The notes: generated from the letters alone by a model not told the origin. Shown: positions 10,701-22,674, counted from the stretch's first letter. The stretch is DNA of 64,000 bases from Phragmites australis (GCF_958298935.1 NC_084938.1:22673501-22737500); one strand, 5' to 3'. Numbers and translations: made by a program.

Positions 10701-12189
10701 CGTCCGCGCCTGGGACCAGTCGCTCAACACCCAGCCCGAGAAGCTCATCTGGAACCTCATGGTACTGATTGGCGCCGTGCAACTCCGTTACCATGCATGG
10801 CACTTTGTTTCTGTGGATTCTGATGATGCTCTGTGATGGATGGTTTGGCAGGGGATGATGAACAACTGCTGGTTCAAGGTGAAGGTGAACGTGTGCAGGC
10901 CGCACAAGGGGGAGATCGGGCTGGTGTTCGAGCACCCGACGCAGCCGGGCAACCAGACGGGTGGATGGATGGCGCGGCAGAAGCACCTGGAGACGGCAGA
11001 GGCCGCCGCGCCGGGGCTCAAGCGCAGCACATCCACGCCCTTCATGAACACCACCAACGGCAAGCAGTTCACCATGTCCGAGGTGCGCAAGCACTCGTCG
11101 CAGGAGTCGGCGTGGATCGTCGTGCACGGCCACGTCTACGACTGCACCAAGTTCCTCAAGGACCACCCGGGCGGCGCCGACAGCATCCTCATCAACGCCG
11201 GCACCGACTGCACCGAGGAGTTCGATGCCATCCACTCCGACAAGGCCAAGGCGCTCCTCGACACCTACCGCATCGGCGAGCTCATCACCACCGGCACTGG
11301 TTACAACTCCGACAACTCCGTCCACGGCGGGTCCGTCCTCTCCCAGCTCGCGCCCATCCGCGAGGCCATCAGAGCCCCCGCGCCCGTCGCGCTCTCCAAC
11401 CCGCGCGAGAAGATCCCCTGCCGCCTTGTCCAGAAGAAGGAGTTGTCCCACGACGTCCGCTTGTTCCGCTTCGCCCTGCCGTCGTCCGACCAGGTGCTCG
11501 GCCTCCCCATCGGCAAGCACATCTTCGTGTGCGCCAACATTGACGGGAAGCTGTGCATGCGGGCGTACACGCCGACGAGCACGGTGGACGAGATCGGCCA
11601 CCTCGACCTCCTCGTGAAGGTGTACTTCAAGAACGAGCACCCCAAGTTCCCCAACGGCGGGCTCATGACCCAGTACCTGGAATCGCTTCCGATCGGCTCC
11701 TACATCGACGTCAAGGGGCCTCTCGGCCACGTCGAGTACACCGGCCGCGGCAACTTCGTCATCAACGGCAAGCAGCGCCAGGCGAGCCGCCTCGCTATGA
11801 TCGCGGGCGGGAGCGGGATCACGCCGATGTACCAGGTGATCCAGGCGGTGCTGCGCGACCAGCCGGAGGACCAGACCGAGATGCACCTCGTGTACGCCAA
11901 CCGGACGGAGGACGACATCCTCCTCCGCGACGAGCTCGACCGGTGGGTGGCCGAGTACCCGGACAGGCTGAAGGTGTGGTACGTGATCGACCAGGTGAAG
12001 CGCCCGGAGGAGGGGTGGAAGTACAGCGTCGGGTTCGTGACGGAGGCCATCCTGCGGGAGCACGTGCCGGAGGGCGGCGACGACACGCTGGCCCTCGCCT
12101 GCGGGCCACCGCCGATGATCCAGTTCGCCATCAAGCCGAACCTGGAGAAGATGAAGTACGACATGGACAGTTCTTTCATCGTGTTCTAA
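7727..12189 (+). CDS. NR1/NIA: NADH nitrate reductase (4 exons, 911 aa)
   Basis: Cytosolic enzyme reducing nitrate to nitrite with NADH, the first and usually rate-limiting step of nitrate assimilation. Exons: 7727-8750, 8852-8992, 10529-10761 and 10852-12189, all GT-AG with consistent phases; total 2736 nt. Domains: an acidic N-terminal leader (about 1-95); the molybdopterin domain with the Mo-ligand Cys187 in [13 protein letters not shown]; the Mo-dimerisation domain (about 342-505); hinge 1 with KRSTSTP, where Ser527 matches the 14-3-3 phosphorylation serine; cytochrome b5 with haem ligands His571 (HPGG) and His594; hinge 2; then the FAD/NADH reductase with RAYTP (703-707), GGSGITP (785-791), Cys883 in ACGPPP and the C-terminal FIVF. 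Length matches plant NRs (about 900-920 aa). No frameshift or internal stop. Intron 2 (1536 bp) carries a LINE-like insertion. Confidence 0.97.
9495..10085 (-). mobile_element. LINE-like 3' remnant in NR intron 2
   Basis: Read on the minus strand, the segment ends with TTAATATGAAATGGTAGTGC, a GCCTCTGG block and an A-tract (the T-run at 9499-9505). This resembles the 3' end of grass LINEs. The inner part is GC-richer than the surrounding intron. No reverse transcriptase frame remains and the truncated 5' limit is uncertain. It lies wholly inside intron 2 and should be removed by splicing. Confidence 0.35.
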
Positions 12190-12500
12190 CTTCTAAGTTC
12201 CATAGCAGCCCTACCGATTAATTTGGTACGTACCACGCACCGGGTGTATGTATATACGTGTTGTCCAAAGCTAGTCGAAATGCCTATGCAATTACATGAG
12301 ATGGGATTATGGGAAGGATTATAAGTTGTACACTTGTACTCTTGTTCTAGTATAGGGACTAGAACAAATAGGTCATATTTTGCCGTCAGAATATGCAGTT
12401 TGTGAAGTTCTGAGGGAATGCTTATTTCTTCCTGTACACTACTAGAATGTAACAATTGTTGTTAGCCCTGAGACAGAAATATCATAATGTGTATTGTTAA
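12190..12500 (+). other. NR 3' untranslated region
   Basis: AT-richer DNA directly after the NR stop at 12187-12189. The exact poly(A) site cannot be fixed by eye. Confidence 0.5.
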
Positions 12501-14390
12501 TTGTTTGAAGAGAAATATACCTTCAGCTTGTATTGTCCTCCCAGTATTTTCTCTTCTTGGCCACAGCTTTCCATCAGGCCGTGTTTGGTACAACTTCTAC
12601 TGCAGCTTCTCCATAGAAAAAAAAGTTGTGTTGAACGGCAGGATTATGTAGAACCTGAATACCTGTTTGGAAGAGAATGATTGCTCTGGAAAAATTTACA
12701 GTTTAGTTCAAATTTGTACTAAATTCTGGGGATTTGGATCTCAAAATTACATTTCCAAATAGGCCCTTATAAGAACCTGAGCAACTTTTTGGGCAACGGA
12801 ACGAGATATTCCGACAAAATTCGGGCCGCATGTTTAGCACATCTTCTGCTTGTGCAGAATCCAGACTATAGGAGAAGTTGATGAAAGACAATTTGTACTT
12901 CTTAGTCCCGAGAATTTTTAGAGAGAGAGGATATGAAGCATTAGTCAAGCAAAGGCGTGTACATGCCTAGGCTAGGGCTCTAGGCAAGGGAAAATCAGCC
13001 ACACTGCTAATTTCCTTTGAGCCTGTTTGGGTGCTTAGGCAAAACATCCACTGGCTTTGAGCGATATAAAAAGAATAAAGCATCGACCGAGGTCATTGAC
13101 CTCGGTAGCAAAACCACCACGAAATTAAAGATCCTAAGGACCACATGTCATATATTTTGCTGAACGTCGTTCTTGCAAGGAGGGGAGGGGGGTTATCCGA
13201 GATGAGGATTTGAGATGACCACTATGAATCCTCAGCAATACCCTTGGAAACTAAACCCGTGGATGAAATAGATAACCAACCAGGTTACATATGGTTGAGA
13301 TCTAATATGAATGAATCCTTAAAACCTAGTTTACTGAGAGATGGTAGACAGCCTTGTCACATTTCCATATCAAATTAATTAGGAGCAAGAAGCTGAATAA
13401 ATCTGCCAACACCAAATTCCTGCACTAATTATCAATGGTTGATCTGAACCTAAGCCTTTAGACTGTTCTGGTACCCAAATCTTCTCCTGTGGACATTCAG
13501 ACTATCCTTGTAACCCATCAAAAGAAGAAATTCTCAAGAAAAAAATCAACAAAAGAAGAAAAAAGAGAGAAGGGACAGGGAAGAAGAAAAGGAAAAGGGA
13601 CGTGACGAGCCTTGATACAAGAGCCCAAAATAAACAGGCCCATGGCGCACTTTGTTGGATGCGGGGCAGCAGGTATCACCTGCTAGGCCCGGCAACCCGT
13701 CAGCCCGATCGAAAACATCCCAAAACGTGAGCTTTCCCTCTGCCGTGGGTACCTCACAAAATCTCGAGGTCTCGGTTTTCCCTTTTCCCCACCTACCAAA
13801 GTAAGTGGGCTGATTACAGAATTGGACTGGATGAATTGAATTGGGGCTCAAATCCAAATCCATGTGGAAATGGAAATGAGGTTCCAATTCAATTATTTTG
13901 TTTGGTTGCACAATCTGATAAATCCAAATCAAAATGTTTGGCTCTCTCATTGTCATCTTTGTTGGCTCCATCCTGCTGACCGACCTCATCTATGAGTGTG
14001 TCGCTGTGCTACAAAACCTCGCGCGCCACCACTGTGGATGACGCAGCTGCAGCGGCCAAGGAGGACCCATCGTTGACAAGCCAGCCATGGAGCCCTGCCC
14101 CTACCCGGAGGCGGCCATGGAGCTCATAGCTGTGAAGCCTTGCGTCGGTGATCGTGAAGCTTGATTGCAGCGGCCATGGATTCGGTCGCCGTGGAGCTCG
14201 ATGATGGTGGCCATGGATCTCGCCGGGGTCCCACGGCGGAGGCCATGGAGCTTGCCTGTTGACTATATCTGAGTACTGGAGAGGATGAAGGAGAAGAGGT
14301 GTGTGCAGATTTGTGGTACCCGACGAGGAATTGTTGTATGTTGCGCAGCGAGGTAGTGGCATCAGCCATGGAGTAGCACACGTGCTCGAT
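12501..14390. other. intergenic with MITE-like pieces
   Basis: GGCCGTGTTTGGTACAACTT at about 12576 and GAGCCTGTTTGGG at about 13020 are typical of grass MITE ends, but no clean inverted pair or duplication could be fixed. A 21-bp palindrome lies at 13086-13106. A minus-strand open frame at 13546-13989 and GC-rich repeats of GGCCATGGA(G/T) at 14090-14250 show no recognisable protein. Confidence 0.35.
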
Positions 14391-14399
14391 GCTGCACAT

Positions 14400-15365
14400 G
14401 TTCTCGATGGATGTCGGATCTTCAGTAGGTAATATGATAAGTTTATTTGGTGAAGTTTTGACGTTAATGCTAAAGACTCCGATCAGAATAGATAAAGAAT
14501 CATCACAACCACTGCTCCGTGGTTATCAACCGTATCAAGACGCGGTTGATCTTGCAAAGAAGACTTTTTCTAGCAGTAAATTGAGAACACAAGTAATAAC
14601 AGGTAGATGCAATATGAATACTGCTGATTACCAATGAAGTACTTGAGTTGGGGTTCAACAAACCGATAAACGGTGAAACTGTCTAAAACAAAATATCTAA
14701 GCTAAACCTAAGCCTAAACTATGATGACTACTGTATATTTATAGGGAGATATGAGGAGGTCGAACTAGGTTGTGCAGCCGTGAAAAGAGGTGTACACAAC
14801 TTGGACTCCGACCCCGACACAATTATAAGATCCAACTAGGTCCAAAATAGTGATGCAACACCTTATTTCTTTAATTTTGGCTAAACTATAAGAAATATTT
14901 GGTTGAGCTCATATCCATTGGAAAGAGCTCATCGTAAGCTTTTCAAAATGTTCAAGATCGCCTAAAACAGACTTCGTATGAGAGAGTTATGTCCGTTTTA
15001 CTGACGTGCTGTCCTGAGAATCAACCACGATCACGATCACAACCACGACCACGACTTCGACCACGACCACTACTAGAGCTCAGCCTCAAGTCCGAGTAGA
15101 CTTGGCTTCGAGGGGTGATGTTCGAATAAGGTTGTAGTGCTTCTCCCACATTCCTAAGCAATAAAACACAAGAATTTAGTAGTAATCCATCCAAAGAAGC
15201 ATGAATAGCGAGAAATGAGTTCACTTGGTGGTTTAATTGTTGTGCACGTGCTCTTGTAATTGGACCTTGTATGATTTGAGGATTATTGGCGGTATTGATC
15301 GTATCCGAAGGAGCCATGAGCTCATCAAGCCCCATCATCGACTTGAGCTTGTCGTCGCCCGCCAC
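14400..15365 (-). mobile_element. truncated Ty3/gypsy: pol C-terminus plus LTR
   Basis: Minus-strand frame 15021-15365 contains GPITRARAQQLNHQVNSFLA followed by LLLRNVGEAL and an Arg/Gly/Asp-rich tail, the usual C-terminal end of a gypsy polyprotein. Below it (about 15000 down to 14400) the DNA reads as an LTR: a leader with CTATAAATATAC, TTTCACCGTTTATCGG and CGGTTGATAACCAC. The same family occurs in opposite orientation at about 32543-33335. Only the 3' end of the element is present; limits are approximate. Confidence 0.65.
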
Positions 15366-15539
15366 CGCAATGATGTCGACGCTCTCCTCCCTGCAGTGCT
15401 AGAGCCTCTGCAGGCATGGTTGCCAACGAGGTTGTCAGTGAGGTCGCCTCGCCAATGAGGGAGTCGTCGAAGGACAGGTGGGGTCACCGACAAGGTTGCC
15501 GCCAGAGCTCGACTTGAAGAAGGTACCGATGAGTCGCAT

Positions 15540-15737
15540 AGCTTCGATTCCGATCGATTCAGACCCCAATAGGTCCAAATCATGAGGCTCATGTTCTAGT
15601 TGATGTCCAATTCCGTGGAAATCGGCTTTCAATTCTAATTCCGATTCTAGAGGACATCCAAATAGTTGAATTGACAAAACTCAATTCCAGTTCCTCATTC
15701 CCAAGTTCAATTCTGAGAACCAAACAGGCACTAAGAG
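15540..15737. mobile_element. MITE-like end (GCCTGTTTGGTTCTCAG)
   Basis: Right-hand inverted end reading, on the minus strand, GCCTGTTTGGTTCTCAG followed by alternating AATTG/CAATT motifs. This is a common end of grass PIF/hAT-type MITEs. The partner end was not found. Confidence 0.3.
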
Positions 15738-18234
15738 ATATCACATGGGATTTTGGGTGATGTAGATGGTGGGGGAGGGGAGAAATAACGTCTAGTATTT
15801 AGCAGACAATCTATTATAGATAATAAGCGGTTATTGGTGTCTATAACATTGCATGTGAGTCATACAGATAACGTTTATAGATAACACATTGCATGAGTTG
15901 TTTTCATTACTGTCTAGAAATGGCATGAATGAATCTTATAGGCAACTGCTGTCTAGACCACTGTACATGCCCTTACCCACCATATGCTACAAGATCTCCT
16001 ATAATTTCTTCATTTTTTAAATGAGTCAATGAATCAATCATGATTTATGCACCATATAACTCTTATTTTACATGCAGATGTATCATATGAAAGCTCGATA
16101 CAATGAATCATAAGAATCTATTCAATACTCTTAACCTCCATAGTTCAAATTCTATCTCAACATTTCTTAAAAATTGAGCTCATAATTTCTATTGTTTTTT
16201 TCTTGGCCATGATTTTTTAGCTAGGGGGTGTCGAACCCTGGCTGGCCAGTATCATGATGAATCCATATTTCTCAGGAAGGTATCCGCTTTGAACACCCGG
16301 GTTCGATCCCGGGTAAGTGAATCAATATTTCAATTTCTATTGTTTTTGGAGAATTAGTTTGCCTTATTTTGGTCTTTAGACCTTACTTGTGGTCATTGTG
16401 GTTTTTCATTTTTCTTAATTATTGTTGAAGACTCAATCTGTTTTGTTTCAGCGCTATTTTTGCTTAACACAGTTTACAATAGAATCCTTCTGCCGCTGGC
16501 ATGCCTCTTTATTTGCGCACATAGCAGTTTTTTATGGCTCATATAGGTTAGCATTTATTCTTGCTTAAGGGATCAGCTTCTTATTCTTACTTTGTAATAC
16601 ATAAATTCATTAAGCGGTTGGAAAAGGTGTTTGAAGGCTTGACTTTTCATAAATTGTCCTTCAGGTTTAGTTAGTTGAGCTTTAATCAGCTACTACTATC
16701 TGGTCATGATCAACAATTCTTCTGTCAGTTGCCTGTTATATAGAGTATACACATATTAACATGGACCTTGGATTGAGATATTGATTTGCAGTTTGCACAT
16801 TTCGGTCCTCAGCCAGTTTATATTTTGATAATGAAGAAAATCTCAATGTTATCGGCCATAAAATATAGGGATAGTATATAAGGCCCTTGCATCTTACTCA
16901 ATATTTGCTTTACTTGATGTGATTTTTTGTGATTGAAATATTTTATCATGCACACAATCCCCTTAGTCCATGATCGCCCAATATAAGCATTATTCGCTAG
17001 CAGTATCCAGAATTAAACAAAAGGGGTTGGCATCTTTCAAACTGCTTTACCATTAGCAAATAGAACAAAAGGGAGGCCAAATTTCTCTTGTTGTCATTTG
17101 ATCTGCCATTATCACGACTATCTGCATCAAGAATCTCTGGCCACAATATGTTTATCTTCAGTGAGAATCTCCAACCACAATATGTTTGCAATGCCATGTA
17201 CGTGATATTACATGTACCAAAGATATCATCACTTAGTTGTAATTGATTCAATAAGAATTATTTGTAACTCAAACGCATATTCCATTCCTTAAGAGTGTTA
17301 TTCATCTGGGGCTCATATAGCTATTGGGGGTGTTATGTTTTGATGCTTTTCTGATCATAATAAACGCAAGATAAATCAGCACAATAGAGGTGATATGGAA
17401 TCCCAATGAAGATAAAAAGAGCATTGTCATAGAAATTCAATACACAAGGTATAAGGTAAAAATGTACTTTGCATAGTATGTTATTGTCCTAAACAACTCA
17501 AGTTTTGGATCTTAACTAATTGGATCAGGTGGCCAGACTGGACATGGACATTAGTATGCCATAATTTGGGACTTCGGGTCGACATAAACAATTGGGACTA
17601 GGTGGACTATGTGCTAAACTATGAATCCTGTGATTTTCGATGGTGAAACTGATCGAGTCAGTGATTAAAAACTAAGGTGATAATGTGGTAAATTGGGGAA
17701 CAAAGATTCTAGGTAAAATATAGTTACTTTTGTCTCCTGTGTAAGGATGTCTCTAATAATCCAAATCAGCTAGCTATAAGATAGGCCATGTCGGATTTTT
17801 TTCTCACATGGAGGAGAAAATAAATGAAGAGAGAAAAAAGATAGCTACTAACTAGTAGTCAGTCTATAGCGCTCTTCAAGACACATGCATACTTTAATAC
17901 AACCTATTGCATATGAACTATAATTAAATTTAAAGATCATGATATAGCTAGTCCATTGAAGGTGCAGTCTATTGTGTTATCTATATGTGACATGAACAAC
18001 TCTTATAGCTAGAAGTTGATTATATTGTTGGAGATGCTCCAACCAGCTGATAATGAGATCATGTGCGATATGTAAGGATCATCGAGTTAGCTGAAACATA
18101 AAAGCAACAACGATAAATATATTAATTACCGTTTTTATTGTGGTCTTGTGTTGCTTGTATTTGTTTTACAACATCCTTATGTTAGCTCAGGCTGTATTGT
18201 GAGCTCATTTTTACACTTCTGGCCTGTTTTCCAG
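15738..18234. other. intergenic; possible upstream introns of NDC80 fragment
   Basis: AT-rich DNA in which I cannot recognise coding exons. If the NDC80 tail downstream belongs to a complete gene, its preceding exons should lie here, but no calponin-homology or coiled-coil sequence was seen. A tDNA-like hairpin occurs at 16295-16314. Confidence 0.4.
16225..16314. repeat. paired inverted B-box-like motifs with hairpin
   Basis: TCGAACCC at about 16231 (minus-strand GGGTTCGA) and ACCCGGG-TTCGAT-CCCGGGT at 16295-16314 form inverted tRNA B-box-like motifs. The latter is a perfect 7-bp stem with a 6-nt loop. No A box or cloverleaf could be built, so a functional tRNA gene is not supported. It may be a SINE or tDNA relic. 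Confidence 0.25.
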
Positions 18235-19555
18235 ATTGAAACTTGGTATTGATTTCCAGTACATGCTTAATGCAAAAGGATCCTCTCCTGCTGAGATACT
18301 AAATCTCAATTACAAAACAGTACTGAAACCTGCACTTACGGCTTATGCTGAGGAGACCAAAAGAGTATCTGTCTCAAAGCTTGATGAATTAGTTGATCTA
18401 CAAAAACAGTTGCAAGGAAATGTTAAAATCTTGGAAGGGAAAAGGATTGATCTTTCTAGTTTGCAGGCTAGAACTGATGAGGTCAGTGCATCTTATATTA
18501 CAAATAAGTTTGCAGCTTAAAATAAAATATGATCTTGAATTCCTTTCCCCTGTCCTTTTCAACCTGCTATGCTTCGTCTGTTGGTCATGATCAATTTGTT
18601 ATAACTTAGGTAGATGTCCCAGGACCCTTTTATCTGAACTTATTTGCACTGCTGGCAAAAATAAAGTACCCATCACAATGTCGAAAAGAGCTGCATTATA
18701 TTTTTTTTATGTACATGGGTTAATGGGTATCATGCAGAAAATACCTAAATCACAGTATCAGAGTAATAAAGCAATCCACATACTCATCGGTTGATCATAG
18801 TGTTAGAGCAGTGGGCAATGTTAAAATGGATTTTGTATTTATGTAGAAACATTCCATTCGTTATGTTATTCTGGATGGCAGCCTTTTCTGGGTGTAAATG
18901 AAGTCCTGCTCTTGGGTTCTTTTCATGGTGAATTCAAACATTTATCAATTTAGATAAGTGTTGAACCCTGTATTTACCATACAGATCACGTTCTTCTGGA
19001 CTCCCTTATAGAATAATCACAATAACATATGCCCCTCTGGAAAACTATTGCAAAAGAGTGAAGTTGAACCTTTTTATTTGCTGTTTAAATTCTAATTTAT
19101 GTTCCCCAGATTGTTGCTTGTTTGACTTCACTGGATTGTGAAATTGCAAATGATGACTCAAGATGCACAACTGATGTTAGACAAATGAAAGATGAGTTGG
19201 AGAAAAAGGAGCATAGTTTGAGTGCTAATGAAAAATATGCCGATGAATTATTGAAAGTTATCCTCATTTATGATTTGTTATAATTAAATTTGTTCCTTTG
19301 TTAGCATTACAAATCAACAATTAGATAGTAACTTACATCAATTTGATTTGCCAGAATGCTGAACAGAGGCTCCAAGATGTAATACGCGAAACTGATGAAG
19401 GACCTCAGATGTACGCGAACGAACTGGTGCAACTTATTGATTCCATTTCAAAGTATAAGGAGTTCATGGAAACATCGATCTCTGAGTGGAAGAAGGCCCT
19501 ACATGAAGCTGCAGATGACATAGCTTCTTTGGCAGCCAAGATGCCCAAGATGTAA
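18235..19555 (+). pseudogene. NDC80: NDC80/HEC1-like kinetochore protein, C-terminal fragment
   Basis: Three exons, 18235-18481, 19110-19256 and 19355-19555, join in frame across GT-AG introns to give 197 residues ending at TAA 19553-19555. The product starts LKLGIDFQYMLNAKGSSPAE, runs through YKTVLKPALTAYAEETKR and a charged coiled coil with LEKKEHSL, and ends DDIASLAAKMPKM. The LKPAL...AEE region and the later YANELVQLIDSISKYKEFMETS align in pattern with the C-terminal coiled coil of NDC80/HEC1, the outer-kinetochore subunit that pairs with NUF2 and binds SPC24/25. The microtubule-binding calponin-homology head and most of the coiled coil are absent. The first exon opens with one base of a split codon, so an upstream exon is required. 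Identification is from memory of the family; gene fragment versus a gene with distant exons is unresolved. Confidence 0.55.
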
Positions 19556-19713
19556 TCAGCCAGTCAAATTGTCTCATACCAATGTAAATAAAGTTTCACA
19601 TGAAATTGATGATGCCCCTTCTGACCAGCTGTCTTCTTTGAGGTCACGAGATTATTGCTACGTTGAGTTTGTTTCGCTTGATGGAGCCAAGTGCTTATCA
19701 AATTTATATGTGA

Positions 19714-19960
19714 CATGTTTGTTTGGGCTTCTGCTTCTACCTTTTCTGCTGGCAGAAGCTAGAAGCAAGAACAAATGAGATTGTTGAAAAGTGAATTCTA
19801 GAGAAGCTAAAAAGCCTGTTTCTAAGAAATGAACTAGAAGCTGATGAGCTAGCCGAGCGTAGCTTTTCTGGATGTTGGTGTGCTGAGAAGCAAAATATTT
19901 GTTGTAAAAGCCAACAGCTAAAATCCAAAAGCAGTTTTCAAGAAAAGCCCAGAGCACAGT
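19714..19960. mobile_element. MITE, left half (split by gypsy element)
   Basis: CATGTTTGTTTGGGCTTCTG begins a terminal inverted repeat rich in AGAAGCT/AGCTTCT. Its inverted partner, ending AAACAAACATG, lies at 34277-34323, beyond the gypsy element. The two halves would form a MITE of about 300 bp. It lies just downstream of the NDC80 fragment. Confidence 0.6.
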
Positions 19961-20556
19961 TGTTAGGGAAAGAAAATGTCTTCCACGAACAAAATACGGC
20001 AAGAGCCAATTCACTAGAATGACTCAAGCTTAGAGGAGAAGTGGAGATGGATAGAACATCACGCATTTCTAGGAAAATCTATCCCCTTGGTTTGGTGGCC
20101 AAGGGTCTGTATATATACCGATATTCATAGTGTGAATGTACAAATATGCTCATATGAGGCTAATAAAGATACAAGTTCTTTACTGTATCACATGGTATAG
20201 GGACAACCTCGTAATTCATGGCTACGACTTGGTAGGCAGTTGTCCTAGTGGCTGGTCATTTATTCCGGCGCTGCACTGCACTAGCTTGTTAGGCGGTCAT
20301 CACTTGCGCCAGCGTGTCAGACGGCCACCACTTTATTGGTATTAAATGCCGGTCCTTTCACTTCAAGTGGGGGGTGACTTGTGGGCCCCCTCCTAGTTGA
20401 TCTTTCTAAAGGGCCGATGTCTCTGGAGTTCAGGAGGACCCCAAAGTCATGGCCTCCGGGAGCCCTCCGAAGCGATGGGATCTCGGAGGGGTCCTTAAGC
20501 CTAGACTGGCGGAGCCAAGGAGGTGTCAGGGGTCCTTAATGGTGACCCCCAATAGC
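19961..20556 (-). repeat. gypsy 1 LTR (3' LTR of element)
   Basis: Homologous over its length to 33650-34276. It begins TGTTAGGGAAAG and ends near ACCCCCAATAGCA. It includes TATATATACC near 20110 and shared blocks such as CAAGTTCTTTACTGT and GATCTTTCTAAAGGGCCGAT. Confidence 0.85.
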
Positions 20557-20879
20557 AGCCCCTCGTGAGGATGGCTAGTGGTGCGGCCATCCTCGCGGTA
20601 CTCGGAGCAGGGCCTCCGACGATCCTTGGCTCCTTGACCATGGGCCCTCAGCCCTCCGATGGTTTTGAGTTGAGAAGTGCTGGTCCAGTGGTTAGGCAGA
20701 ACGCCTAACGACACCTTTGGGCAGGACTCATGCCTTCAGGTTCGGTGACCCAGAGAAACAGGAAACATCCCCAGTGCTCTAGCTGCCACCTCTAGAGGAG
20801 GGCCCAGCACGTTTGGATCCTCCAGGCCTGTGTGATCCTCCGCACGGTAGGAGCACTTTGTCCTTCCTCGCGATTCCCA

Positions 20880-22245
20880 AGGACGTGTGGACCCATAGAT
20901 GGCTGCTGATGTCTTGGTGAAGGAGGAGCCGGGGGGCCCTTCCATTTCTTGTTTGGAGGCTGGCCCGAATTTCGTAGTGGTAGACGAGTGGTGGATGGCC
21001 TTCGAGGCTACTTGTCCGAGGGAGTCCCAGCGTTTTGTTCTCCCATGTGGCTCTGACAGGCTGGTACCATCGGACATCCTTGTGGATGTCATGGCCTGAG
21101 CCAAGGAAGAGGATGCAGAGGAGGTTGCGGGGGCAGATGCAAAGCTGGATTTTACGGCCTTCAACTCGTACCCTTTTCAGGCGGAACCCTCAGCTCCTCG
21201 GGTTCGGGGGGGGGTTGTTTTTAACATGCTTTCGTGCCCAGGGTACCTGTGTCATCGCTCCGTGCGCCGATATAGGTCTTCCAGTGGGGTTGGTGGCTCC
21301 GGAAGCTAGGGCCAATTCTCCTCATCCCGTCGTACTTCAGGGAAACATGGTGGCCTAGCCCGTTTGATAGGCATAGATTGACTATATGGCATATCGCCGA
21401 GTGTAATTTCTTTCACGAATTGGGCCTCCTTGCTACTGGCCCCAGCAAGGCTCGAAGGTAGGGCCATTCAGAGCCTTGCTGTGGTGAGATATTCTCCTCT
21501 TTTCCCGACGTAGCATCATGATGGTGCGCAATGAAGGCAGTGTGCCTGACCTTAGAAGAATTGGTCTAATAAGCGGGCCAACTCATTGTGGGCCCTGTAG
21601 GTCAGTGACCATGCCACACGGTAAGGTACACTTAGGGAATCGTCTCCGTTTGACTCCTAGGGTCTTGCTCCTGTTGCCCTTGCATGTACCAAAAGTACTT
21701 TGGGCAATAACTTTGATAGGACGTGTGCGCAAAAAATCGGGTCATTTGGTGTGGTCGTGTGCTCTCTAGGTGGAATGAGAGTCGTCGTGACCTGGCTTTA
21801 TAAGTCGTGCCCTGCCTTGCGACCTGGTTGCCTTTGAGCGTGACAAGATTTCTTCTTGCGACCTAGCTTCTGTCTCGTATGGCGTCACCTTCCACATCGG
21901 GCGAACCGCAATCGACACCGGTGCCAGTCCCGTTGGTTGTGCTACTGTTGAGGGAGGGCAATCTCAGGGGCTTGCTTGCCAGACTTGAGCCAGCCACCAT
22001 CGTGCTACCGTCACTGTAGAGGGGACCGTCTCCTATTGCTCCAGCTTGATCTCCGGCTCGAGCGCTTGCTCCAGTTGAGGTTGTCAACATTTTCAATGAT
22101 GAAGAGGAGATTTAGTAGGATCTCATGGAGAATGAGATTGACGAGGAGGAGAAGGAAGAGGAGGAGGCCAAGGAGCTGTTTCCCCCAGTTCGTCATTGTC
22201 CTCCGATGGTGCCTACTACTACATTAGCTTCCGAGGTAGGGCGCC
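20880..22245 (+). other. opposite-strand ORF remnants in gypsy 1 3' region
   Basis: Between integrase and the 3' LTR, the plus strand (antisense to the element) carries protein-like frames: 20899-21099 (MAADVLVKEEPGGPS...), a frame from 21879 (MASPSTSGEPQSTPVPVP) and an acidic segment with MENEIDEEEKEEEEAKEL at about 22122-22175. They are broken by stops and frameshifts. Tat-lineage gypsy elements are known to carry an extra, sometimes antisense, ORF in this position. The function is not known. Confidence 0.4.
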
Positions 22246-22674
22246 GCATCTGAAGTTCCGCCCTAGGTCCTCGTTGCTTGTCAGGTTTTTTTTTGTGTCT
22301 TCTAGGTTGCTTGTGGGGCCCAGAGTTTGGAGGGGTGCCCTTCATGTGTGAGCCCCTTTTGGATGTAAGACCCGTCAGTTGAATGATTGTAATGGAACTT
22401 TGGTTATCTCATAGTGATCATTGTTGTCTTTTTTTTAAGATACTCTTCCCCTAATTGATACCTTGGCAAGGCTCCGTTAGCTCCCCATTTTACATGTACT
22501 ATTTACAAAGTGATTCCACATTCCATGTATGGCCGAGGGGGCCCCGTCTGTGTCTGCCAAGTGATAGGAGCCTAGCCTTTTGGACGCGAGGACGGGGCAG
22601 GGGCCTTCCCATTTGTTTCAGAGTTTTCTCGGAGCCAACATGCATCGGAGGACTAGATCTCCGAGTTTGAAAGT

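Noticed and set aside
10426..12063. 545-codon minus-strand open frame over NR exons 3-4
   Set aside because: Antisense of the NR coding exons; the true product on the plus strand matches all NR domains, while the reverse frame is compositionally biased and matches nothing.
13546..13989. 147-codon minus-strand frame as a gene
   Set aside because: No recognisable domain, runs into a Ser/Phe-rich low-complexity end, and overlaps MITE-like DNA.
15005..15070. CGA(T/C)CAC-type repeats as a CRISPR-like or microsatellite array
   Set aside because: They encode the low-complexity Arg/Asp/Gly tail of the gypsy pol C-terminus on the minus strand; no repeat-spacer structure.
16295..16314. tRNA gene at the GGTTCGATCC motif
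   Set aside because: No A box, no anticodon arm and no acceptor stem could be found on either strand.
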